Of a DNA stretch of 64,000 nt, positions 54,561 to 64,000 are shown one piece after another. Source of the DNA: Chlorocebus sabaeus (lineage: Eukaryota > Chordata > Mammalia > Primates > Cercopithecidae). The DNA lies in NCBI RefSeq assembly GCF_047675955.1, contig NC_132911.1:20792565-20856564 (forward strand), read 5' to 3'. Within the stretch, counting starts at the first letter, position 1; each line of letters opens with the position of its first letter. The position numbers and the translations under genes are program-made. A model generated the notes under the pieces. It saw nothing but the letters and a program-made list of their open reading frames with translations. It made no database searches and was not told the DNA's origin.

Positions 54561-55830
54561 GACAAGGGAGAAGGAAGTCAAATGGGCCTTAAGTGAGTCA
54601 ACCAGTAGTATCCATCATAAACCTTCCAAAAGAAGAAAAACAAACCAACCAGAGAGAAGAGAAGGTAGGCACTATCTGCCAGTCCTCTGCATCATTATCT
54701 CTAATTCTTCAACTCACCAGGGGATGGCCAGGCGATTTGCATGAACCACGTTGCCTGCCTCCAAAATGGATGGGATGTGTGCATGTGCATGAAGTCGTGG
54801 GGTTGGTGGGGAACGGGCACAGAGATCTGCTGAGAAAGGCCTTAGATACACAGTACTAACAGCCCTACGGATTCGTGGAAGCCCTTGCATTACGTATATG
54901 CCAGTAAATCATCATTGTGTTGGGAGTAAACAAAGAGACCACTAAATTTAGAATAAATTTCAAATTCACCTAAATGAGACATGCCTGGTAAATGGGACCC
55001 TTTTGTGAAGCAAGAAGCTCTGTCTGTCTGAAACATTCAGCTCCTGGTCTCTGGGGCAGAATACAACGTAAGAGGAACACTGGATTGTCAGAGCTTTGTT
55101 TCTCACATCATCCTCTAACAATCCCCATTCAGCATCCAGTGGCCTAACTGGGTCCAATCACTCACCAGCACCATTTAGGAGAGGCTCAGAAACTTCTGTT
55201 CCTTGGCATATGGTTAGCATGTGTGAATATCAAGATGAAGTGTTACCGGAGGGACAGATAGAAGCTCAAGAAAGATCTACTATAAAAACAAAAAAGGAGG
55301 AAGACAGCCAGCTGGGGAGCCAGCAATCATCATTGTATAGTTAATGAGGCAGACAATGGAAAAGCACTTAGCTCTGAATGGAAGCTAGAAATTAGCCACA
55401 TTCCAGCCCAGGGAGCGCAGGCCTGACCTGGGGGCCAGTTCTGGGACAGAGCACCAGACCCTGGGGAAAAAGGAACAGTGAATACCTTCTGATGACCTTT
55501 CAGTGGTCCTTGGTGATGGCAAGTCACAGGCACCTGAAAAGCCAGTTGTCCTGAGAGCATCACCTCCAAATTACAGATGTAGAAGTTTTGAAGCATCCAT
55601 GTGTTCTGCCTCTGAACTCCTCCCAGCACCTCAGCTCCCAGGAAGCTACCATAACCTGCAATTAACTAGATGGTACTACTTCTCCACAGTGAACCAGAGC
55701 CAGGCATGGACCAGGAGTAGTCCTAAAAATGCCTCAGGCCTCGTCCTTCTCTCCAGGAGCCAACAGCCCAGCTGGGGTGGCCAGATACACAGCCCCAGAA
55801 GATAATTAACAGTGAGCCGGTGGAAGGAAC
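54561..55830. other. Long unassigned stretch
   Basis: No repeat or gene recognised. Frames of about 100 codons on both strands (55330-55629 -, 55503-55805 +) overlap each other and have no domain. Confidence 0.45.
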
Positions 55831-55834
55831 ACAG

Positions 55835-55990
55835 CCCAGGTCAGGAGACTTGACTTCTCATCTCAGTTTGCTCACTAATTGGCCATATGACCTTGGAAAG
55901 TCATGCCCTCCACCTCTCTGAACTTCATTTTCATTGTTTATAAAGTGAGTTGGCTGAACTAGCATCAGTGGATGTGAAATTTTGCTAAGA
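55835..55990 (+). mobile_element. MIR3/MIRc-like SINE, sense
   Basis: CAGGAGACTTGACTTCTCATC..GGCCATATGACCTTGGAAAGTC..CTCTCTGAACTTCATTTTCATTG..GTGAGTTGGCTGAACTAGC is sense MIR with the MIR3-type GGACTAGATG region. Confidence 0.85.
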
Positions 55991-56499
55991 GTGGGACCAA
56001 TTTTTTCGAGAGGGAAGTTTTTAAGGAAACTAATATATGAAATAGACAAAAGTGAAACTGATCTGTGTTGAAACAAAAGGAGCCCACAGCCAGGATGGTG
56101 CAGTCTCCCTAGAAGATGGTTTGGAAAGCACCGAAATAGGGTTCCTCCCAACTCTGAATGGTCTGGAGATCCACCAGCTTCGGTCTCCTGCAACCACATA
56201 TGCTAAATGTGCAGTGACTGGAAGAGGCTAATGGTGTTCGTGAGGTCAGAAACCCAACCCATAGGCCACCTGAGCAGAGCAGCAGTAAGAATAGACTCCA
56301 GGTCCAAATGTTTGGAAGGACACTCATTAACCCCAGATGGACCTTTACCAGCATTACCTATAGATGCAGTGTCCTGCTTCATCCAGCTCAGTGACCATCT
56401 GCTTGAGTGATGCCTCATTCTGGAACACCATCCAGCTCCCAGGTTCTAGCCTGCTCCTGGGTCAAGTTCTGCTCTCTTGAATATCCCAAAGCAGTGCTA

Positions 56500-56702
56500 C
56501 ACAATGGAACTGTCTGTGATGAAGGAAACGTTTCTATTTTGTGTTGACCAATATAATCCATTAGCCAATATTCACCTTATGTGACCATGGAGCACTTAAA
56601 ATGTGGCTATTTCCACTGTGGAACTGAATTTTTAATTTCATTTTATGTAAACTTAATTAGCCACACGGGGCTAGTGGCTACCACACTGGCCAGCACAGCG
56701 TT
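56500..56702. mobile_element. Non-autonomous DNA transposon (hAT-type)
   Basis: GCAGTGCTACACAATGGAAC at one end and GGCTAGTGGCTACCACACTGGCC-AGCACAG at the other are imperfect inverted complements. The interior GAGCACTTAAAATGTGGC is typical of this family. Exact family unresolved. Confidence 0.65.
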
Positions 56703-56804
56703 TACGGATCTGTGTTTCCTCTCAAATCCCACCTTCTCTCCACCCTTAATCTAAATTGCATCACTGAGAGGCCCACTCAGAAAGCAGCAGTGTGAGTCTC
56801 CCAG

Positions 56805-56970
56805 CCCCTGGAGAGTGTGGTCCTCGGACCTGCAGCATCAGCATCACCCAGAGGCTTATTGGAAATGCAGTCTCCAGCCTCCTTCAGTCCTCCTGGGTCA
56901 TCACCTGTATTTTAACAAGATATCTCAGTGACATGTACCTGTAAGAACATTGAAGAAGCACCATTCTAGC
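56805..56970. mobile_element. MER5-like hAT DNA transposon
   Basis: AGAGTGTGGTCCTCGGACC, GCAGCATCAGCATCACCC, GGCTTATTGGAAATGCAG and GTATTTTAACAAGATATCTC match the MER5-type block order. Confidence 0.75.
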
Positions 56971-57864
56971 CCACCGAGGGGGGCAGGACACAAGAAGAAA
57001 CTGAGGCCCAGGTAATGTGAACGGCTCACTAAGACTCACGCAGCCAAAAATGGGTTGAAATAATGCTTCTCACCCACATCATCTGATTTCAGTTCAATGG
57101 ACAGTTTATAGCCTCTCCTTATTTATCTGTCCTTTGCTTCTGCCCAGGAGGAGCCATTATCAATTTTTTAACCGGAGTCATTTAGTCTCCCAGACTGCCA
57201 GCTTACCCATTACCACTAAACTGTTAACACTTAAGCCCAGCCATTAACAAAGTTATTTAGCATAAACAGAAGGTGGCATTCTGGCCTCCAATACAGAGTT
57301 AGTGTAGCTAGACCAGTGGTTTTCAACCTGGTAGGTACTTCAGGGGCTTTGCAAACATTTAATTCATATTATAAATAGATAAAAATTTTTAAAGCACAGT
57401 ACAAAACAGCACAAGCATGAAAACGTGTAGCATAACACATCTTAGCACCTAGAAGACCACCAAGACCACTATGTAAATTTGTGACACCAGGTGAAATCGT
57501 CTTTTTTCAGAAGTTAGAATAATTTCTGCCATCTGACAAATATCCAAACTTCTGGTACAGGCGTCACTGATTAGGAACATTGTTTTTCACTGGAGCATTC
57601 TTCATGTAGGTTTTTTGGTTTTTAACTTAGATCTTCACATGTTTCTTTGTGTGAAGAAACAGGCTGTTTCAGAAAACATATTACTGCTCTAAGTGTGTTC
57701 CCCCAAGCTGTTCAATGCCAGGCAAGGCTCAGGCTCTATGCTGGGGGCATCTTCTTTCTCGGCATAAGCTTCATGCAACAACTAGTGAAAAGTGACTCGC
57801 AGCATTAAAGTAACATCATACAATGATAGTTGAAGTGCTTGTGATAATTTATGGATGATTCTTA
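56971..57864. other. Unassigned; one hAT-like terminus
   Basis: CCAGTGGTTTTCAACCTGG (57313-57331) resembles a hAT/Charlie terminal inverted repeat, but no partner end was found. Confidence 0.4.
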
Positions 57865-58180
57865 ACTGACATTGAGTCATTTCTATTGAGAAATTTGCAT
57901 ACAATGAAATGCATAGACCTTCACTATATAATGGATGAGTTTTGGCAAATGTGTACACACCTGTGTAAATAACAACCAAATTAAGTAAAGAACATTTCTG
58001 TTACACAGGAAGGTTGCCTCATGTCCTCTTCCAACCAATCCTCATGCCCTATGCCTGATTTCTACTTCTACAGATTAGGTGCATTCTGTTCTTGAACTTC
58101 ATGTAGATGGAATCATACAATATGTAGTCTTTTGTGCCTGTCTGCTTTCACTCAGAGATCCCAGGTCCCAGGTGCATTCA
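57865..58180 (-). mobile_element. Old L1M, antisense, first half
   Basis: GAAATTTGCATACAATGAAATGC, GTGTACACACCTGTGTAAATAAC, GATGGAATCATACAATATGTAG and CTGCTTTCACTCAGAG are antisense L1M 3' region. It continues at 61937 after the L1 insertion. Confidence 0.88.
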
Positions 58181-58371
58181 CTTTTTTTTTTTCCATAAGT
58201 TACTGGGGTACAGGTGGTATTTCGTTACATGAGTAAGTTCTTTAGTGGTGATTTTTGAAATTTTGGTGCACCCATCACCCGAGCAGTAAACACTGCACCA
58301 AATTTGTAGTCTTTTATCCCTCACCCCCTCCCACTCTTCCCTCCAAGTCCCCAAAGTCCATTGTATCATTC

Positions 58372-60095
58372 TGTTTATGTGGTGTATCATCTTTATTGAC
58401 TTGTGTATGTTAAACCATCCCTGCATCTCTGGTATGAAACCCACTTGATCATGGTGGATTATCTTTTTGATATGTTGTTGGATTCGGTTAGCTAGTATTT
58501 TGTTAAGGATTTCAGCATCTATGTTCATCAGGGATATCAGTCTGTAGTTTTCTTTTTTACTTATGTCCTTTCCTGGTTTTGGTATTAGGGTGATGCTGGC
58601 TTCACAGAATGAATTAAGGAGGATTCCCTCTTTCTTTATCTTGTGGAATAGTGTCAAAAGGATTGGTACCGATTCTTTGAATGACTGGTAGAATTCTGCT
58701 GTGAATCCATCTGGTCCTGGACTTTTTTCATTGATAATTTTTTAATTACCATTTCAATCTCGCTGCTTGTTATTGGTCTGTTCAGGGTATCTGGTTCTTT
58801 CTGATTTAAGCTAGGAGGGTTGTATTTTTCCAGGAATTTATCCATCTCTTCTAGGTTTTCTAGTTTATGTGCGTAAAGAAGTTCCTGGTAGCCTTGAAGG
58901 ATATTTTGTATTTCAGTGGTGCCAGTTGTAATATTTCTCTTTTAGTTTCTTAATGAAGTTATCTGAATTTTCTCCTTTTTTGGTTAATCTTGTTAATGGT
59001 CTATCTGTTTTATTTATCTTTTCAAAGAACCAGATTTTTGTTTCATTTATCTTTTGTATTTTTTTTGTTTCAATTTCATTTAGTTCTGTTCTGATCTTGG
59101 TTATTTCCTTTCTTCTGCCAGGTTTGGATTTGGTTTGTTCTTGTTTCTCTAGTTCCTTGAGTTGTGACCTTAAAACGTCCGTTCATGCTCTTTCAGTCTT
59201 TTTGATGTAGCCATTCAGGGCTATGAATTTTCCTCTTCACACCACCTTTGCTGTATCCGAGAGGTTTTGATAGGTTGTGTCATTATTGTCATTCAAATTG
59301 AATAATTTTTAAATTTCCATCTTTTGTTTTTGACCCAATGCTTATTCAGATGCAGGTTATTTAATTTCCATGTACTTACATGGTTTTGAACATTCCTTTT
59401 GGAATTGATTTCCAGTTTTATTCCACTGTGGTCTGAGACAGTGCTTGATATAATTTCAGTTTTCTTAAATATATTGAGGCTTGTTTTATGGCCTATCCTC
59501 TGGTTTATCTTGGAGAAAGTTTCATGCGCTATAGAATAGAATGTATATTGTGTGGTTGTTGGGTGAAATGTTCTGTATATATCCGTTAAGTCCATTTGTT
59601 CAAAGGTATAGTTTAAATCCATTGTTTCTTTGTTGACTTTTTGCCTTGATGGCCTGTCTAGTAAGTACTGTCAGGGAAGTCCCCCACTATTATTGTATTG
59701 TGTCTATCTCATTTCTTAGATCTATTAGTAATTGTTTTATAAATTTGGGAGCTCCAGTGTTAGGCGCATATGTTTAGGATAGTGGTATTTTTCTGTTGGA
59801 CAGGGCCTTTTACCATTACATAATGTTCCTCTTCATCTCATTTAACTGCCATTGCTTTAAAGTTTGTTTTGTCTGATATAAGAATAGCTGCTACTCCTCA
59901 CTTTTGGTGTCCATTTGCATGAAATGCCTTTTTCCAATCCTTTAAGTTTATGTGAGTCCTTATGTGTTAGGTGAGTCTCCTGAAGACAGAAGATAATTGG
60001 TTGGTGAGTTCTTATCCTTTCTGCAATTCTGCATCTTTTAGGCCATTTACATTCAATGTTAGTATTGAGATGTGAGGTACTGTTGCATTCATCAT
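58372..60095 (-). pseudogene. L1 ORF2 remnant (endonuclease plus partial reverse transcriptase)
   Basis: On the minus strand the probable ATG is near 60095. The endonuclease part is visible at 59293-59622, with DIYRTFHP and SDHSGIKLE, the latter around the catalytic histidine of the APE-type endonuclease. The early reverse-transcriptase part is at 58372-58657 (SLMNIDAEILNKILANRIQ, HHDQVGFIPEMQGWFNIHKS). The coding sequence then jumps into 3'UTR near 58372, losing the catalytic YADD-type segment and the C-terminal cysteine-rich domain. Several frameshifts and stops separate the pieces. It would have provided target-primed reverse transcription; it cannot now. Confidence 0.9.
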
Positions 60096-60169
60096 GCTAT
60101 TTGGTGCCTGTGTACCTTGTTTTTTTGTTGTTGTTTTTCAAATTCTGTATTTGTTTTATAAGTCCCATG

Positions 60170-61095
60170 TGATTTATGCCTTAAAGAAGCTCTGTTTTGA
60201 TGTGTTTCCAGGATTTGTTTCAAAATTTAGAGCTCCTTTTAGCAGTTCTTATAGTGGTGGCTTGGTTGTGGCAAACTCTCTAAGCATTCGTTTGTCTGAA
60301 AAAGACTGTATCTTTCCTTCATATATGATGCTTAGTTCTGCTGGATACAAAATTCTTGGCTGATAATTGTTTTTTTTGAGGAAGCTGAAGCTAGGGCCCC
60401 AATCCCTTCTAGCTTGTAGGATTTCTGCTGAGAAATCTTCTGTTAATCTCATAGATTTTCCTTTATAAGTTACCTTGTGCTTTTGTCTCACAGCTCTTAA
60501 GATTCTTTCCTTCATCTTAACTTTAGATAACCTGATGACAATGTGCCTAGGTGATGATCCTTTTGCCATTTATTTCCCAGGTTTGTGCTTCTTGTATTTG
60601 AATGTCTCGGTATCTAGCCAGGCTGGGGAAATTTTCCTCGATTATTCCCCCAGATAAGTTTTCCAAACTTTTAGATTTCTCTTCTTCCACAGGTACACCA
60701 ATTATTTTTAGGTTTGTTCATTTAACATAATCCCAGACTTCTTGGAGGCTTTGTTCATACTTTTTTATTCTTTTTTCTTTGTCTTTGTCAGATGGGGTTA
60801 ATTTGAAGACCTTGTCTTCAAGCTCCAAATTTCTTTCTTCTACTTGTTCAATTCTATTGCTGAGACTTTCCAGAGCATTTTGCATTTCTATAAATGTGTC
60901 CAATGTTTCCTGAAGTTTTGATTTTTTTATGCTATCTATTTCCTTGAGTATTTCTCCCTTCACTTCTTGTATCATTTTTTGGATTTCCTTGCATTGGCCT
61001 TTGCTTTTCTCTGGTGCCTCCCTGATTAGCTTAATAACTAACCTCCTGAATTCTTTTTCAGGCAAATCAGGGATTTCTTCTTCATTTGGATTCAT
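60170..61095 (-). pseudogene. L1 ORF1 remnant (RNA-binding coiled-coil protein)
   Basis: The start ATG at 61095 opens MNPNEEEIPDLPEKEF, followed by a charged heptad-rich coiled coil (IEQVEERNLELEDKV) ending KKYEQSLQEVWDYVK at 60721. A TGA at 60718-60720 stops the frame, but the same frame continues with TNLKIIGVPVEEE, the start of the RRM-like domain. A +1/-1 shift near 60575 moves to the frame of 60249-60569, which carries RHIVIRLSKVKMKERIL, LTEDFSAEILQARRDWGP and FSDKRMLREF, i.e. RRM end plus C-terminal domain. ORF1p normally trimerises and coats L1 RNA. The end coordinate is approximate. Confidence 0.9.
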
Positions 61096-61936
61096 TGCTG
61101 GTGAGCCAGTGTGATTTTTGGGGGATGTTTTGTCATATTACTAGAGTTGGTTTTCTGGTTCCTTCTCATTTGGGTAGCCTCCATCAAAGGGAAGGTCTAG
61201 GGCTAAAGACTGTTGTTCAGATTCTTTTGTTACATGGGGTGTTCCCTTGACATAGTATTTTCCCCCTTTTCCTATGGATGTGGCTTCCTGTGAGCCAAAC
61301 TGCAGTGATTTTTACCTCTCTTCTGGGTCTAGCCACTCAGCAAGTCTACTCAGCTCCAGGCTAGTACTGGGGGTGGTCTGTACAGAATCCTGTTATGTGA
61401 ACTGTCTATGGGTCTCTCAGCTGTTGTTACCAGCACCTGTTCAGCTGGAGGTGGCAGGGGGGTGAAATGCATTCTGTGAGGGTTCTTAGCTTTGGTGGTT
61501 TAATGTTCTATTTTTGTGCTGGTTGGCCTTCTGCGGGGAAGTGGTGCTTTCCAGAGAGCATCAGCTGTGGGATTATGTAGAGGAGCCAGCAGTGGTAGGG
61601 GCCCTAGAACTCCCAAGAGCATATGCCCTTTTAATTCAGCTACCAGGGTGGATAGGGAAGGCCCATCAGGTGGGGGCAGAGCTAGGCATGTCTGAGCTCA
61701 GACTCTCCTTGGCAGGTCTTGCTGTGGCTGAGCCCTTGGGGCATCTCCCGGGTCCTGCAGGAGCAGTCCGCTTCCTTCAGAGGGTCTCTGGTCCGGTTGG
61801 GATTCCTGGTTTGTTGTTACAGTCATTCTGGAGCTAAAATTCACAGTATGAGCCTCTGCACACTGTTCTGTCCATCCGAGTCAGAGGTGCAATCTAGTCC
61901 TGCCTCCCATCCACCCTGACGAGCCCCTGAATTTTC
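61096..61936 (-). promoter_or_regulatory. L1 5'UTR, decayed internal promoter region
   Basis: The sequence upstream of ORF1 on the minus strand is G/C-richer than the coding part and runs to the target-site duplication, so the insertion was 5' complete or nearly so. L1 5'UTRs hold a Pol II promoter on the sense strand and often an antisense promoter. Activity of this old copy is not implied. Confidence 0.7.
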
Positions 61937-62625
61937 CCAGGTACATTCATTTTATTGTTCAGTAATATCCCATGATATGAATATTTCATATTTTCTTTAT
62001 CCCTTCACCTGTAGATAAATATATGGGTTGTCTCCAGTTCGGGTTCTTGGAACTAAAACTACTATATTCTCATATAAGTCTTCTTCCAAACTTATATTTT
62101 CATTTCCCTTGGGTAAATACCTAGAAACAGAATTGCTAGGTCATACAAGAGGTAAATGCCTAACCTTGTATGAAACTCCCAAGCAGTTTTCCAGAGAAGT
62201 TGGAATACGCCCATCAAAAACGTCTGAATGTTCAAGTCAGTCCAAATCCTTGCTAGCACTTGGTGTTGGCTGTGTCATCTATTCTCCTAGGTACCAAGAG
62301 GCACATCATGTGGGGTTTCTGGGGTTTGTTTTATCAAGCATCTTTTTCTATGCATATTGAACATTTCCATACCTCCTTTTGTGAAGTGTCCTTCAAGCCT
62401 TTTGCCCATTTATCAGATGCTTGTCTTTTAACTCTTGAGGAATTAGAGCCCTTTTTAAAAAAATATCTGTGCACCAGGCGTTTGTCAGATATGTGTGTTA
62501 TGACTATTTTCTCCCAGTCCGTGGCTTGCCTTTTCAACTTCTTGATGGAATTTTTATTTTTTTTATTTCTGAAAATGCAAATGCTGTTATGTATTGTTAA
62601 CATTTAACTTTGATATAACAATTTT
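61937..62625 (-). mobile_element. Old L1M, antisense, second half
   Basis: TTATTGTTCAGTAATATCCC, TTTCTTTATCCCTTCACC, CCTAGAAACAGAATTGCTAGGTC, AAGCAGTTTTCCAGAGAAG, TTTTGTGAAGTGTCCTTCAAGCC and CTCCCAGTCCGTGGCTTGCC continue the antisense L1M begun at 57865. Confidence 0.88.
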
Positions 62626-62664
62626 TTTATTCACCACTTTCCAAGTCTCTAGAGGTATTCTGGA

Positions 62665-63025
62665 AAAATAAAGGTAGGAATTCGTGGGGAAGGAGGGATG
62701 AATAGGCAGAGCACAGAGGATTTTTAGGGCAGTGAAGCTACTCTGAATGACGCTACAATGGAAGTACATGTCATTACACATTTGTCAAAACCCATAAAAT
62801 GCATAACAGCAAGAGTGAACCCGAATGTAAACTTTGGACTTTGGGTGATAATGAGCTGTCGATGTAGGATCTTCGGTTGTAATAAATGCAGCACTCTGAG
62901 GGGATGTTGCTAGTCGGGGAGGTTGTTGGGGGGATGTGCAGGGGATATACAGAAACTCTGTAATTTCCATTCAATTTGTCTATGAACCTAAAACTGCTCT
63001 AAAAAATAAAGTCAATGTAAAAATA
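62665..63025 (+). mobile_element. L1M 3'UTR, sense
   Basis: ATTTTTAGGGCAGTGAAGC, CATGTCATTACACATTTGTC, GGACTTTGGGTGATAATGAGC, GGATGTTGCTAGTCGGGG, CTATGAACCTAAAACTGCTC and TAAAAAATAAAGTC form a sense L1M 3' end, opposite in strand to the neighbouring L1M. Confidence 0.88.
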
Positions 63026-63244
63026 TTTAAAAACAAAATAAAGGAATTTGTTACCATTTGCAGTTGTGTATTCATGTAGATTTTTGTAACTGTTCTCATT
63101 GTCTGGCTTTATAATCAGTAAATATTAAAGCTCTTTCCATTTTATCTAATAAAGTAATAACTCTAAGTTTATATATCCTAATTTCCTATTATACTTTATA
63201 TTAAAGCTTCTGCTGTTAAAACACACAAAGTATTCTTTGTAATG

Positions 63245-64000
63245 TTAGATTCAAGGGGTATGTGTGCAGGTTTGTTACATGGATATATTGCGTGATGCTG
63301 AGGTTTGGGATGCTAATAATCCAGTTGTCCAACTAGTGAACATAGTATCCCATAAGTAGTTTTTCAACCGTTGCCCACCTTCCACCCTCTCTCTTTTGGA
63401 ATCACTAGTGCTTACTGTTCCTATATTTGTTCCATGTGTACCTAATATTTAGCTCCCACTTTTAAGTGAGAGCATGTAGTATTTGGTTTTCTTTTTCTGC
63501 ATTAACTCAATTAAGATAATGATCTCCAGCTGCATCCATGTTGGTGCAAAAGGCCTAATTTTGTTATTTTTATGGGTACATAGTATTCCATATGTATACG
63601 TACCACATTTTCTTTATCTAGTCCACTGTTAACAGACACCTGGGTTGATTCCATGTCTTTGCTATTATAAATAGTGCTGTGATAAACATGTGAATGTAGG
63701 CATGTTTTTGGTAGAACCATTTATTTTCTTTTGGGTATATACCCAGTAATGGGATTGCTGAGTCGAATGATAATTCTATTTTTAGTTCTTTGAGAAATCT
63801 CCAAACTGCTTTCCACAGGGGTTGAACTAATTCACATTTTCACCAGCATCATATAAATTTCCCCTTTTCTCTGTACCTTGCTAGCATGCTATTTTTTTGA
63901 CTTTTTAGTGATAGTCATTCTGACTAGTGTGAGATGGTATCTCATTGTGGTTTTGATTTGCATCTCACTGATTAGTGATGCTGAGCACTTTTGCATGCTT
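63245..64000 (-). mobile_element. L1 3' region (primate age), antisense, cut by window edge
   Basis: TTCAAGGGGTATGTGTGCAGG, TTTAGCTCCCACTTTTAAGTG, CATAGTATTCCATATG, TTTGGGTATATACCCAGTAATGG and GAGATGGTATCTCATTGTGG are antisense L1 3'UTR and ORF2 end. It continues past 64000. Confidence 0.95.

Larger units (their letters stand above)
58181..61936 (-). mobile_element. Primate-age L1 with 5'UTR, internally deleted
   Basis: From the T tract at 58181: 3'UTR (TTACTGGGGTACAGGTGG..TTTGGTGCACCCATCACCC), a junction near 58370, ORF2 reverse transcriptase and endonuclease parts, ORF1, and about 840 bp of 5'UTR to 61936. CCAGGTGCATTCA (58168-58180) and CCAGGTACATTCA (61937-61949) flank it (12 of 13 match). 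Total 3.76 kb against roughly 6 kb for a complete L1. The missing part is the 3' half of ORF2 plus some 3'UTR. Both ORFs are broken, so it is immobile. Confidence 0.93.

Noticed and set aside
58178..58657. 159-codon antisense frame with clear reverse-transcriptase similarity
   Set aside because: Real homology, but it is the deleted L1 ORF2 running into 3'UTR across the deletion junction, not a host gene.
1..64000. A novel multi-gene biological system
   Set aside because: No cluster of co-oriented genes, shared promoters, defence-like or phage-like modules, or any intact coding gene was found; the structure seen is explained by nested transposable elements and simple repeats.

Overview
The window is primate nuclear DNA, most likely human. 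The Alu content runs from old (AluJ, free left monomer) through AluS to AluY, and AluY points to a catarrhine. Old mammalian repeats (MIR, L2, L1M), MaLR/ERVL LTRs including a THE1 solo LTR, and primate-age L1 3' ends fit the same reading. I found no intact protein-coding gene, rRNA, tRNA, CRISPR array, operon or other organised gene system on either strand. The open reading frames of 60-170 codons are chance frames or lie in repeats. The stretch reads as ordinary intergenic or deep intronic sequence. Family names are given from sequence recognition, without a library search, and subfamily names are tentative.

Layout. 1-375: a 43-bp GC-rich minisatellite cut by the left edge. 0.4-12 kb: sparse old repeats, with an inverted Alu pair at 3.0-3.64 kb and a decayed antisense L1M at 3.9-4.75 kb. 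12.6-21.3 kb: L2, Alu (J, S, Y), an ERVL-type LTR split by an AluY, and an MLT1-like LTR split by an L1 3' end. 21.3-22.8 kb: one long L2 fragment (about 1.45 kb) with decayed reverse-transcriptase sequence. 23-29.7 kb: Alu, L1M 3' ends, a hAT-type DNA transposon with a duplicated target site, microsatellites, an unexplained perfect 38-bp hairpin, and an L2 containing a cluster of octamer (ATTTGCAT) sites. 30-38 kb: few repeats apart from L2 and MIR; 35.8-37.75 kb has no recognisable repeat. 38-45.5 kb: dense Alu and L2, a THE1 solo LTR with exact 5-bp duplication, and a short degenerate copy of an alpha-spectrin coding segment (39756-39892), the only trace of a cellular protein gene I could identify. 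45.5-57.8 kb: mostly unassigned sequence with MIR, L2 and LTR fragments, and an LTR-derived 42-bp tandem repeat. 57.87-62.63 kb: an old antisense L1M split by a younger antisense L1 (58181-61936) that keeps its 5'UTR and broken ORF1/ORF2 but has lost the 3' half of ORF2. 63.2-64 kb: another antisense L1 3' end running off the window.

There is no gene cooperation to describe. The history is one of nested retrotransposition, and several insertion events can be ordered from target-site duplications. I did not find an undescribed biological system. The observations most worth checking are the spectrin fragment, the 26.4-kb hairpin, the LTR-born minisatellite, the octamer cluster and the repeat-free block at 36-37.7 kb.
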